Assembly: GCA_018822805.1 (NCBI GenBank) | Contig: JAHJJU010000085.1 | Coordinates: forward strand, 1-50,049 | Length of the DNA: 50,049 nt | Reading direction: 5' to 3' | From: a bacterium | GTDB lineage: Bacteria; Campylobacterota; Campylobacteria; Campylobacterales; Sulfurovaceae | Shown here: positions 1 through 6,868 of the stretch, piece after piece | How the letters are laid out: each line of letters starts with the position of its first letter | Numbering within the stretch: the first letter of the stretch is position 1 | Made by a program: the position numbers and the translations under genes | The notes under the pieces: model-generated | Seen by the model: the letters and a program-made list of their open reading frames with translations, nothing else | Database searches by the model: none | Told to the model about the DNA's origin: nothing

Positions 1-45
1 TAAAATGATATAATTATATTTTAATTTAATAAAAAAGGATACATT

Positions 46-492
46 ATGCTTAACAAAATTTACACCTTCTCAAAAAACATTTTACAAAATTTTCAATCGC
101 TCTCTTTACTTTTAGCCAGACTTGCAGTTGCTTATGGTTTCTTGAATCCGGCAGTAATGAAATGGAGCAATATGAAAGGTACAGCCGACTTTTTTGGAAG
201 TATAGGAATACCATTTCCTATGGTAAATGCCTATATGGCAGCAACTACGGAGTTACTTGGAGTGATACTTTTAACCATTGGACTCTTCACACGGCTTATA
301 TCTGTACCACTTATGGTGGTGATGGTAGTCGCCATTACCACCGTGCATTTGGTACATGGGTTTTCTGCAGGAAATAACGGTTTTGAGATACCACTTTATT
401 ATTTCTTATTTCTTTTCATCTTTGCTTCTCATGGAGCCGGTAAATTCTCATTGGATTATTATTTATTTGAGAAGAAGAAAGAAGATAGTTGA
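46..492 (+). CDS. DoxX family membrane protein
   Basis: This is a 148-residue integral membrane protein of the DoxX/DoxD-like family, with about four hydrophobic helices. The pattern of an Ala/Tyr-rich first helix (LLLARLAVAYGFLNPAV), then a loop with FFGSIGIPFP and a helix with TTELLGVILLTIGLFTR, is typical of DoxX. Family members act in the inner membrane; some are linked to thiol or quinone redox chemistry, but the substrate here is unknown. The ATG start follows an AAAAAGGA ribosome site at about 36-42. It appears monocistronic, because a hairpin follows and the next gene converges. Confidence 0.85.
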   Translation: MLNKIYTFSKNILQNFQSLSLLLARLAVAYGFLNPAVMKWSNMKGTADFFGSIGIPFPMVNAYMAATTELLGVILLTIGLFTRLISVPLMVVMVVAITTVHLVHGFSAGNNGFEIPLYYFLFLFIFASHGAGKFSLDYYLFEKKKEDS

Positions 493-537
493 ATGTAAAC
501 TTGAGGGGAAAATTTTTTAAGAATATAGATTTTCTAA

Positions 538-565
538 AGAGAGAAAGCATCAAATGCTTCCCTCT
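538..565. terminator. Hairpin between converging genes
   Basis: The arms AGAGAGAAAGCAT and ATGCTTCCCTCT around a CAA loop form a near-perfect stem, with A/T-rich tracts outside it. It sits between doxX and the converging small secreted gene, so it probably ends transcription in both directions. Confidence 0.6.
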
Positions 566-575
566 ATGAATTTTA

Positions 576-851
576 CTATTCAGACATATTTTTTTTTCGA
601 TCTTGATGTTCTTTATGATCATCAGGCATACAAACAAAATACTTCTTATCAGGAGTGTTTTGGCAGGTTCCCGTTAATGTGTCACCTCTTGGTGTTTCCA
701 TTGTACAGGTTGCATTGGTTTCTTCACCTTCACAAGCAATAATTGCCTCTTGTGGTGGTGTTCCACCTTTGCCACCTCTAGGTGGTTTTCCATTTTGTGC
801 AAAACTGGCTGTCAGTGCGAAAATAGCTAATGTGGTAATGATTTTTTTCAT
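576..851 (-). CDS. Small secreted four-cysteine protein
   Basis: This 91-residue protein of unknown function has a clear Sec signal peptide (MKKIITTLAIFALTASFA, cleavage near residue 18). The mature part starts with a Gly/Pro-rich stretch (PPRGGKGGTPP) and has four cysteines at 40, 49, 63 and 74, which could form two periplasmic disulfides or bind metal. The tail is charged (DDHKEHQDRKK). The ATG has an AAAGGAT ribosome site. It is preceded by a TATAAT -10 element and by the same TTAC-repeat box found before cotH and the response regulator, so it is probably regulated by that two-component system. The PPRGG stretch resembles the RRGGPPPHE segment in the sensor kinase's periplasmic loop, which may be coincidence. 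Confidence 0.7.
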   Translation of the reverse strand: MKKIITTLAIFALTASFAQNGKPPRGGKGGTPPQEAIIACEGEETNATCTMETPRGDTLTGTCQNTPDKKYFVCMPDDHKEHQDRKKNMSE

Positions 852-868
852 TTGGTATCCTTTAGTTG

Positions 869-937
869 TTTTGATAATCTCATTATAGAGTTTTTAGTCA
901 AACAGTGGGTAACTGAAAGTAAATGGTTGGTAACAAG
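869..937 (-). promoter_or_regulatory. Promoter with TTAC-repeat activator box (copy 1)
   Basis: Read on the minus strand, TTACC, TTTAC, TTACCC and TTTGAC follow each other at 10-11 base intervals across about 899-935. A TATAAT -10 hexamer lies just downstream at about 882-887. There is no standard -35 element at 17 bases, which fits activator-dependent initiation. An almost identical 40-base block lies upstream of the CotH gene, and a shorter one upstream of the response regulator. Confidence 0.6.
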
Positions 938-1024
938 TATTCATAGATAATTAGCAAATTAATATTGTATTAGAGTTAGAATAGTTTATGTTATAATAAC
1001 TTCAAACATCTAAAAGGCTAATCA

Positions 1025-1321
1025 TTGATAAATTATCGTTTTGAATGGGATTTTAATAAAGCTAAAACGAATTTGACCAAACATAAGATTGGTTTTGAAG
1101 ATGCTACTTCTGTTTTTAAAGATAAGAGAGCTATTTCTCTTTATGATGAAAAGCATAGTGATTCTGAAGAGAGGTGGATAACAATTGGGATGGATAGTGT
1201 AACACGTACTTTAGTGGTCATTCACACTTTTATTTCAATAGATAAAGAAAATACTAACATTCGTATTATTAGTGCTAGAAAAGCAACTAAAAAAGAACAA
1301 CAAATATACAAGGAGGGCTAG
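1025..1321 (+). CDS. brnT: BrnT-like toxin
   Basis: This 98-residue protein has the BrnT pattern: FEWDFNKAKTNLTKHKIGFEDA near the start, then ERWITIGMDSVTRTLVVIHTF and IRIISARKATKKEQQIY at the end. BrnT toxins are RelE-fold ribonucleases that are neutralised by the downstream BrnA antitoxin. The start is a TTG preceded by AAAAGG; an ATG start would remove the conserved N-terminus. The antitoxin gene follows three bases after the stop, giving the usual toxin-first BrnTA order. Confidence 0.88.
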   Translation: MINYRFEWDFNKAKTNLTKHKIGFEDATSVFKDKRAISLYDEKHSDSEERWITIGMDSVTRTLVVIHTFISIDKENTNIRIISARKATKKEQQIYKEG

Positions 1322-1324
1322 ACT

Positions 1325-1534
1325 ATGGAAGCAGAATATGATTTTTCAAAAGGTGTTAGAGGAAAGTTTTACAATGAAGATGCCGTATTTCACCTGCCAA
1401 TTTATCTTGAGCCGGAGGTGGAAAGTTTTGTAGCAAAATTAGCAAAAGATCAAAAGAAAAATCTCAATGAGATTGTGAATATGTTGCTTTTAAAAGATAA
1501 AGAGTTGATGCAGATGTTATCACCTCGTGGTTGA
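1325..1534 (+). CDS. BrnA/CopG-like antitoxin
   Basis: This 69-residue protein opens with EYDFSKGVRGKFYNEDAVFHLPIYLEPEVESFV, a short strand followed by a helix like ribbon-helix-helix antitoxins. It then has a lysine-rich helix (KLAKDQKKNLNEIVNMLL). This arrangement fits the partner of BrnT, and such proteins usually also repress their own operon. The ribosome site AAGGAGG lies inside the end of the toxin gene, so the two are translationally coupled. A solitary MITE end begins eight bases after the stop. Confidence 0.8.
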   Translation: MEAEYDFSKGVRGKFYNEDAVFHLPIYLEPEVESFVAKLAKDQKKNLNEIVNMLLLKDKELMQMLSPRG

Positions 1535-1542
1535 GACATTCC

Positions 1543-1566
1543 TAGTACCACTCAAACTAAGTACAA
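1543..1566. repeat. Solitary MITE terminal repeat
   Basis: The sequence begins TAGTACCACTCAAACTAAG and matches the terminal inverted repeat of the two larger elements at 30813-31086 and 47264-47427. No second end is present nearby, so it looks like a decayed or deleted copy next to the BrnTA pair. Confidence 0.7.
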
Positions 1567-1617
1567 CTAGAAATAAGTAATCAGGTGTTTCTCATGTGAG
1601 CTGTTCATCCTAATCGC

Positions 1618-1647
1618 AGAGACTGTGAAAAAATCTTTCCAGTCTCT
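1618..1647 (-). terminator. Hairpin after the cotH-like gene
   Basis: The arms AGAGACTG and CAGTCTCT enclose a further partial GAAA/TTTC pairing. It lies 30 bases past the stop of the CotH-like gene and may be its terminator. Confidence 0.5.
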
Positions 1648-1676
1648 ATTGGTGGGAGTGAGGTAAACGTATAAGT

Positions 1677-3104
1677 TTAATCTAGGTAACTCTCAACAGC
1701 ACGTTCACGGCTAGTCGCATGGTTTTTTAGCTCACTAATGGCTTGTGTAAACTCACTGCTTTTGTTACTGCCTAAGAAACTGTATCCTGTTCTCTCACTG
1801 ATTGCATAGGATTGAATCAATGTTGAATAGGTATCGTAACTTGCTTGTATGGTATCAACATTAAAGGCATTCTCTATTACCTCTTGCAAATAGCTGTCAT
1901 ATTGTGCCTTATAGGTCTCATCAGCATATATTTTGGCAATCAATGGCCATTCGCTAGAGTTTAGGTTAGAGAAGTCTAAGTTTAATGCACCACCATTTTT
2001 TCCATCTTGCAGGGCTTCGTTGTTGTCCCATGGAATCCATGTCAATTTACCATTCTCTGGATTGTTATACAAGTAGTAGTTGTGTGGCATCACTCCATAG
2101 GTGTCCCAGTTTTGGATGATTCCATTGATAGCCAAATATTTTAAAAAGACATCCACATCAAATAGTTCTTCTAAGTTACTTCTCCATTTCGTAGCATTAC
2201 TGGTACGGGTACCATCATGTAGGGCTGCGAAGAGGGCTTGGATATCTGACCAGTCTGCTTCATCTTCATTGGTTTTCTTTTCAAATGCAGATTCAGTAAA
2301 CGTACCTTCTATAAATTGTGAGCCATCTTCATCTTCTGGTTTGTAGAGGTTTCCATCATCGCTTGTAAATTGTGTGTCGAGTACTTCTCCATCAACCTCT
2401 TCAACCAAAGTATAGAGTCCAAAATACTCAGCCCCATCACCATGGTCAACATAGAGTTGGTAAAAGGCAGTATGTGATACAGCCATTCCAGCATTTTTAA
2501 AGACATCAGCAGCAACTTTTTCACGAACAAATGAACTGTCTTCATAGTTATTTTTCAAAGAGAACTTCTTAAACCCATAGAAGCGTTGGTTATCAATTTG
2601 TGGGTAGTCATCTTCAAACTCATCAAAATCCATTTTAAACGAGAGTTTCAAAATACCACTCTGCCACGCACTCTGTAGCGAAGAGTTCCCTTTAAAGCGA
2701 ATACCGACACGGTACCACTGTTTGCCATTGTAATAGACCTCGGCTGGAACAAAAATAGGGTCTTCATCGGTGTCAATGAGACTACTGCTTTTAGAACTAC
2801 TTCCAAACGTACCGTAAGTAGCCGTCATGTCATTAAGCATACTCTGCCAACGTTCACTGGTTACCACAAAGTCCAGTCGTTTGACTTTGGTATCACTGAA
2901 AACCTCTGTATAATTTGGGTTAACACTTTTACTGTGTGTCTCCTCTGTCCAGTCGGTTGTTTCAAAATCGGTATCGGTTATTGTTGTTGTGGTATTGGTT
3001 TCAAGAGTTGTATCACTACTATCGTTTGAAGTTGTTGTACTTCCACATCCATTAAAAACAAAAGTACCCATCATCAATAGAAGCACTATCGCTATTTTTT
3101 TCAT
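1677..3104 (-). CDS. CotH-like kinase lipoprotein
   Basis: This 475-residue protein of the CotH kinase family starts with a lipoprotein signal peptide whose lipobox ends at Cys20 (VFNGCGS), so it is probably anchored in the outer or inner membrane. CotH motifs follow: RVGIRFKGNSSLQS, then FGLYTLVEEVDGEVL, NLYKPEDEDGS, and FLKYLAINGIIQNWDTYGVMPHNYYLY before KLTWIPWDNNEAL, which carries the catalytic-type Asp. CotH enzymes are atypical protein kinases, first known from spore coats. In a non-sporulating Gram-negative the target is unknown, but surface or periplasmic proteins are plausible. A TTAC-repeat box upstream suggests control by the adjacent ArsRS-like system. Confidence 0.85.
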   Translation of the reverse strand: MKKIAIVLLLMMGTFVFNGCGSTTTSNDSSDTTLETNTTTTITDTDFETTDWTEETHSKSVNPNYTEVFSDTKVKRLDFVVTSERWQSMLNDMTATYGTFGSSSKSSSLIDTDEDPIFVPAEVYYNGKQWYRVGIRFKGNSSLQSAWQSGILKLSFKMDFDEFEDDYPQIDNQRFYGFKKFSLKNNYEDSSFVREKVAADVFKNAGMAVSHTAFYQLYVDHGDGAEYFGLYTLVEEVDGEVLDTQFTSDDGNLYKPEDEDGSQFIEGTFTESAFEKKTNEDEADWSDIQALFAALHDGTRTSNATKWRSNLEELFDVDVFLKYLAINGIIQNWDTYGVMPHNYYLYNNPENGKLTWIPWDNNEALQDGKNGGALNLDFSNLNSSEWPLIAKIYADETYKAQYDSYLQEVIENAFNVDTIQASYDTYSTLIQSYAISERTGYSFLGSNKSSEFTQAISELKNHATSRERAVESYLD

Positions 3105-3136
3105 CGTATTCTCCTTGGAATTTTTTAATTTCCAAT

Positions 3137-3190
3137 TTTACAGAGCTAAGTCAAACAGTGGGTAATAAAAAGTAAACGGTTGGTAACAAA
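3137..3190 (-). promoter_or_regulatory. Promoter with TTAC-repeat activator box (copy 2)
   Basis: On the minus strand, TTACC, TTTAC, TTACCC and TTTGAC recur at 10-11 base steps within 3151-3188. They are followed by a TAAAAT -10-like hexamer at the same distance as in copy 1. The block is nearly identical to 899-935, while the flanking sequence is not, which argues for a functional site. Confidence 0.6.
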
Positions 3191-4387
3191 TTAACAATCA
3201 ATCTGAAACCGATTAACCCCGTTAGTCCAAGTATAATCCAATTTAAATCCATGCCTCTTAACGATATGATGCGTAATATAAAGCCCCAAACCCAAGCCTT
3301 TAGAGCTGTCTTCAAAAGCACGGTTAAAGGCTATCTCAAAGGAGCTGTTCTCTAACACCTCTCCAAATGATTCAATGGTAACAGCTGTTTCATCTATCAT
3401 AATCTTTGTTCTATCCGTTCCATACTTCAATGCGTTATCTATTAGGTTTTTAAAAGCTATCGACATCAGTTCATAGTCGGCTTCTATCTCTAAGTTGGCA
3501 TTAATTTCTACATCAACAGCAGAACTTTCTATGAGTAAAATATCAAAGGCATTATCTAAAATATCGACCACTCTAAACTTATTTTTATTAACAATTAATG
3601 CATTTGAGGTGACCTGTTCTATCTTGGTGAACTCTCCTAAAAGGTACTCAAAACGCGAAAATATCCGTTGCAGTCGCTCTTGGTTTTTAGCATCATCCAT
3701 CAAATCGGTAATGAGTTTCCCTTTGGCAATGGGGGTTTTTAGCTCATGCATAATATTGCGTAAAAAGAGGTTGCGTGACTCTTGTAAGGTTTTGATTTTG
3801 CTAATGGCGTTGTTGAACTCATTAGCGACTTCGGAGATTTCATCTTTCCCTTTTTGTGGGATAGAAACCTCTAATTCCCCCTCAGAAAATTGCAAAATTT
3901 TACTTTTGAGTCGTTGTAAAGGCTGTAGTTTTTTAACAATATAGAGATAGAAGAGAAAAAGTAATCCATTAATGAGTAGAGCAAAAATAAGAGAGTTTAT
4001 CTCCTCTTTTTTTTCATTTTTGTAGCGTAGAGCCATGATGTCATCATGTCTTCCAGGGTGAACATAGTAGAGGTAATGAGCATCCTGATGGATGGTTAAT
4101 TCGGCTTGTTGGACAATTATTTTTTTGGAAATTACCCTTTTTATCTCATCCTCATCGATAAACTCCATGCCTAAAAGTGTTTGAAGTCTATCTTCCCTCT
4201 CATGAGGAGGGGGTCCTCCTCGTCGATGTAAAATACGCTCAGCCTCATGAAAGCGTTTGATCAGTACCTCCTTTGCCTGTTTGGATTCAAGTTGATATTG
4301 AACAAAAAAGAGGCTGTTGATGATGATGAGTAGCACCACAAAAAAGAGTGAGATGTGGACAATCAGTGAATGTTTATTCATTGACAA
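3191..4387 (-). CDS. ArsS-like sensor histidine kinase
   Basis: This 398-residue membrane sensor kinase has a first transmembrane helix at about 9-30, a periplasmic loop to about 130 and a second helix at about 133-152. A HAMP-like linker, a phosphoacceptor helix with His214 (NIMHELKTPIAKG) and an ATPase domain with an N box (NLIDNALKYG) and a G box (GLGLGLYITHHIV) follow. The sequence resembles the ArsS acid-sensing family of Campylobacterota. The loop holds His47, 54, 62, 100, 104, 110 and 114, which would suit pH or metal sensing. It overlaps the regulator gene by 14 bases from the first Met, or 8 bases from Met3, so they are co-translated. Confidence 0.9.
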   Translation of the reverse strand: MSMNKHSLIVHISLFFVVLLIIINSLFFVQYQLESKQAKEVLIKRFHEAERILHRRGGPPPHEREDRLQTLLGMEFIDEDEIKRVISKKIIVQQAELTIHQDAHYLYYVHPGRHDDIMALRYKNEKKEEINSLIFALLINGLLFLFYLYIVKKLQPLQRLKSKILQFSEGELEVSIPQKGKDEISEVANEFNNAISKIKTLQESRNLFLRNIMHELKTPIAKGKLITDLMDDAKNQERLQRIFSRFEYLLGEFTKIEQVTSNALIVNKNKFRVVDILDNAFDILLIESSAVDVEINANLEIEADYELMSIAFKNLIDNALKYGTDRTKIMIDETAVTIESFGEVLENSSFEIAFNRAFEDSSKGLGLGLYITHHIVKRHGFKLDYTWTNGVNRFQIDC

Positions 4388-5051
4388 GCTTGTATCCTAA
4401 CCCACGAATTGAGATAATGTGTTTGGGCTGTTTGGGGTTCTCCTCTATTTTGGCACGTAGGCGACCGATCATCACATCGATGCTTTTGAGCGAACTCTCA
4501 TAACTAATTGACTCCACATTGGTTAAAATCTCTTCACGGCTTATTAGAAACCCTTTTTTCTTGATAAAGTACGCCATAATCTCAAATTCGGCATTGGTAA
4601 AGTAGATAAGCTCACCACTTTTGCTAATCTCATGACGCTTCTCGTCAAGTGTAAACATCCCTTGTGGCTCCTCTTGTTGGGTAGGTTGTTTATTGTAACG
4701 GCGAAGTACCGAGTGGATACGCAGTAGAAGCTCTTGGGATTCATAGGGTTTGGGTAAGTAGTCATCAGCCCCCATGTAAAAACAAGCTGTCTTATCAGCA
4801 ATGTCTGAACGAGCCGAAGAGATAATAATGGGGATATCGTACTTCTCACGTACCAAACGGCACACCTCTAGTCCATCAATATTGGGTAAAGAGAGGTCTA
4901 AAATCAGTAAATCATAGGGTAGTATATTGAGTGCAGAGAGACCCAGTTCAGGATTTTCGTAGTTTTTAACAGATATATTGTGTCGTGCTAAAAACTCACC
5001 TATCAGTTCTGCCATCTCTTTGTCGTCTTCTATCATCAATATTTTTATCAT
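4374..5051 (-). CDS. OmpR-family response regulator
   Basis: This 225-residue regulator has a receiver domain with the acidic pocket IEDD, phosphoacceptor Asp52 (LLILDLSLPNIDG) and the conserved Lys in YLPKPYE. A winged-helix DNA-binding domain (SLKSIDVMIGRLRAKIEENPKQP) follows. I set the start at MIKILMIEDD; 13 further upstream codons are open but are not part of the family fold and would run into the promoter. It resembles ArsR (HP0166-like) of Campylobacterota. It is transcribed with the kinase, and its own promoter carries the TTAC repeat, suggesting autoregulation. Confidence 0.92.
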   Translation of the reverse strand: MIKILMIEDDKEMAELIGEFLARHNISVKNYENPELGLSALNILPYDLLILDLSLPNIDGLEVCRLVREKYDIPIIISSARSDIADKTACFYMGADDYLPKPYESQELLLRIHSVLRRYNKQPTQQEEPQGMFTLDEKRHEISKSGELIYFTNAEFEIMAYFIKKKGFLISREEILTNVESISYESSLKSIDVMIGRLRAKIEENPKQPKHIISIRGLGYKLVNE

Positions 5052-5053
5052 AC

Positions 5054-5094
5054 TGTAGTATACGCAAAAAGAGTAAATGCTGGGTAACAAACTA
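5054..5094 (-). promoter_or_regulatory. Regulator promoter with TTAC-repeat box (copy 3)
   Basis: On the minus strand GTTACCCAGCATTTACTC carries two TTAC units exactly 11 bases apart. It is followed by a TATACT -10 element at about 5057-5062 and the ATG at 5051. This is the shortened version of the boxes before the small secreted gene and cotH. Confidence 0.55.
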
Positions 5095-5096
5095 AA

Positions 5097-5104
5097 GGGG
5101 GGGG
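5097..5104. repeat. Run of eight G
   Basis: Eight consecutive G (C on the minus strand) lie between the nrtD stop and the regulator's activator box. Poly-G tracts of this length are known slippage sites in Campylobacterota. Confidence 0.8.
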
Positions 5105-5108
5105 AGGA

Positions 5109-5906
5109 CTATTCATCCTCCTTAGCAAATTTTTCATAAAGGAAACTCAAAATTGCCTCACGACACCGAATATACTCCGGGTCATGTTGAAGTTCCACTC
5201 TGTTTCTTGGACGCTCTAAATTTACTTCTAAAATTTCACCAATGGTCGCTTCCGGTCCATTGGTCATCATAATGACTCGGTCACTTAAGAGTACAGCTTC
5301 ATCAATATCGTGCGTAATGATAATCACCGTATTTTCAACACTTTGTTGAATACGCATGAGATGCTCTTGAAGATTGGCTCGGGTTAGTGAGTCTAAGGCT
5401 CCAAAAGGTTCATCCATTAACAACACATCGGGGCTAATAGATAAGGCACGTGCAATACCAACTCTCTGTTTCATACCTCCTGATATTTCAGAGGGCAGTT
5501 TGTCTTTGGCATGGTCAAGGTTGACCATAGAGACATAGCGTTCTACTCTTTCTCTCAATTCAGGAGAACTAAGCTCCGGCATTACTTTTTTTACAGCCAT
5601 TTCAATATTTTGATAGACACTTAGCCAAGGAAGCAATGAGTGGTTCTGAAAAACCACGGCTCTGTCCGGGCCTGGTCCTTTTATCTCTTTTCCTTTTAAA
5701 AAGATGTACCCACCTGTCTCTTTGTCCAGTCCTGAAATCATGTTCAGCAAAGTAGATTTACCACAACCACTGTGTCCAATGATGGAGATAATTTCATTCT
5801 TTTTAATCTCTAAGTTCACATTGGTTACAGCGATGTAGTCCTCTTTTCCCGGAATGGGGAATCTCTTCTCTATGTTCTCTAAGTGTAAAAACTTTTGCTC
5901 ACCCAT
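5109..5906 (-). CDS. nrtD: Nitrate ABC transporter ATPase NrtD
   Basis: This 265-residue ABC ATPase energises the NrtABD-type importer. The Walker A motif is GHSGCGKST, the Q-loop lies in [11 protein letters not shown], the signature is [14 protein letters not shown], Walker B is [12 protein letters not shown] and the switch His is in [16 protein letters not shown]. It is closest to the NrtD/TauB/SsuB group. Nitrate is the likely substrate because of the adjacent nrtA and the reductase genes. Its ATG overlaps the stop of the permease gene by one base (5906), indicating coupling. Confidence 0.93.
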   Translation of the reverse strand: MGEQKFLHLENIEKRFPIPGKEDYIAVTNVNLEIKKNEIISIIGHSGCGKSTLLNMISGLDKETGGYIFLKGKEIKGPGPDRAVVFQNHSLLPWLSVYQNIEMAVKKVMPELSSPELRERVERYVSMVNLDHAKDKLPSEISGGMKQRVGIARALSISPDVLLMDEPFGALDSLTRANLQEHLMRIQQSVENTVIIITHDIDEAVLLSDRVIMMTNGPEATIGEILEVNLERPRNRVELQHDPEYIRCREAILSFLYEKFAKEDE

Positions 5907-6721
5907 TACGCTCTTCCTTTTTTTGTATAGTCAAAATAGTCGGCAATTCTACCCATTATCAAGTCTAAAATAAATCCGACGACACCAACGATAATAATAC
6001 CGATGATAATGTTGTGATATGCCAAGTTGTTGTATTCATCCCAAATCCAAAAACCAATACCAATACCACCGGTAAGCATCTCAGCAGCGACAATAACCAA
6101 CCAAGCAATCCCCAGTGAGAGTCTCATTCCTGTAAAGATAAACGGAACAGCCACAGGCAGAATAATCTGAACAACTTTCTCCATTGGAGTAAATCTTAGT
6201 ACTTTAGCAACGTTCATATAGTCTTCATTAACAGAGCGTACTCCTAGTGCCGTGTTGATGATAATCGGCCAAATGGAGGTAACAAAAATGGTTGAAATCG
6301 CTGTCATATTGATATCTTGGAAGATAAAAAGCAACAGGGGTAACCATGCCAATGGCGATACCGGTTTAAATATCTGTATAAAGGGATCAAAAGCATATTG
6401 TGCATTTTTACTCATTCCTATAAAAAGTCCTAAAGGAACCCCGACAATCAATGCTAAGGTAAATCCGGCAAAAACTCTTTTAAGGGATTCCAAAATTTGC
6501 CAAAAAAGACCTTTATCATCTTCATTTTCTACATAAAAAGGGTCAGTGAGGACACCTTCGACTTCATCGCCTTCACTGTTCTCTCCACCAAATGTTGCAA
6601 TATAGGTGTCAGCTGGTGTAGGAAAATCCTCTACGATATTAGCAATACTACTCCATACCCCAATAATGGCGATAAATACCAATACAGGTAATATGATTTT
6701 TTTTGCAAGTTCATTGTTCAT
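5906..6721 (-). CDS. nrtB: Nitrate ABC transporter permease NrtB
   Basis: This is a 271-residue inner-membrane permease of the NrtB/TauC type. It has an N-terminal helix at about 10-28, then an acidic soluble insert (about 33-70), then five further helices. The EAA loop region reads [33 protein letters not shown], and [26 protein letters not shown] is characteristic of nitrate permeases. It forms the membrane channel for NrtA-delivered anion, driven by NrtD. It sits downstream of nrtA after a 147-base gap that holds a long inverted repeat. Confidence 0.93.
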   Translation of the reverse strand: MNNELAKKIILPVLVFIAIIGVWSSIANIVEDFPTPADTYIATFGGENSEGDEVEGVLTDPFYVENEDDKGLFWQILESLKRVFAGFTLALIVGVPLGLFIGMSKNAQYAFDPFIQIFKPVSPLAWLPLLLFIFQDINMTAISTIFVTSIWPIIINTALGVRSVNEDYMNVAKVLRFTPMEKVVQIILPVAVPFIFTGMRLSLGIAWLVIVAAEMLTGGIGIGFWIWDEYNNLAYHNIIIGIIIVGVVGFILDLIMGRIADYFDYTKKGRA

Positions 6722-6740
6722 TTGTTTTCTCCTTTGATAT

Positions 6741-6831
6741 GTTTATATCTCTAAGTACCCAAAGTCGATGTCAGTGGGGGGTGTAATTAAAAGGAGGTGG
6801 TAATATCCTTTGGGTACTTAGAGATATAAAC
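6741..6831 (-). repeat. 24-base perfect inverted repeat in nrtA-nrtB gap
   Basis: The arms at 6741-6764 and 6808-6831 (beginning GTTTATATCTCTAAGTACCC) are perfect complements separated by 43 bases. In the transcript they would form a very stable hairpin between nrtA and nrtB. That could protect the nrtA message or lower read-through so that binding protein exceeds permease. An insertion of a small palindromic element is the alternative. Confidence 0.8.
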
Positions 6832-6836
6832 AGTAG

Positions 6837-6856
6837 GGTGCGTTTTCCAACGCACC
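6837..6856. repeat. Palindromic repeat, GGTGCGTT core
   Basis: The stem GGTGCGTT/AACGCACC has a four-base loop and is flanked by GTAGGG on one side and GTCAAAAT on the other. It shares this outer skeleton with the pair near 36.8 kb. It lies 12 bases past the nrtA stop and may also act as a weak terminator. Confidence 0.7.
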
Positions 6857-6868
6857 GTCAAAATTAAA

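Noticed and set aside
655-888. Open frame opposite the small secreted gene
   Set aside because: It mirrors a gene with a signal peptide and a good ribosome site, and has no ribosome site or family resemblance of its own.
3495-3944. 149-codon open frame opposite the sensor kinase
   Set aside because: It lies wholly inside a well-supported histidine kinase on the other strand and has the composition expected of a reverse frame.
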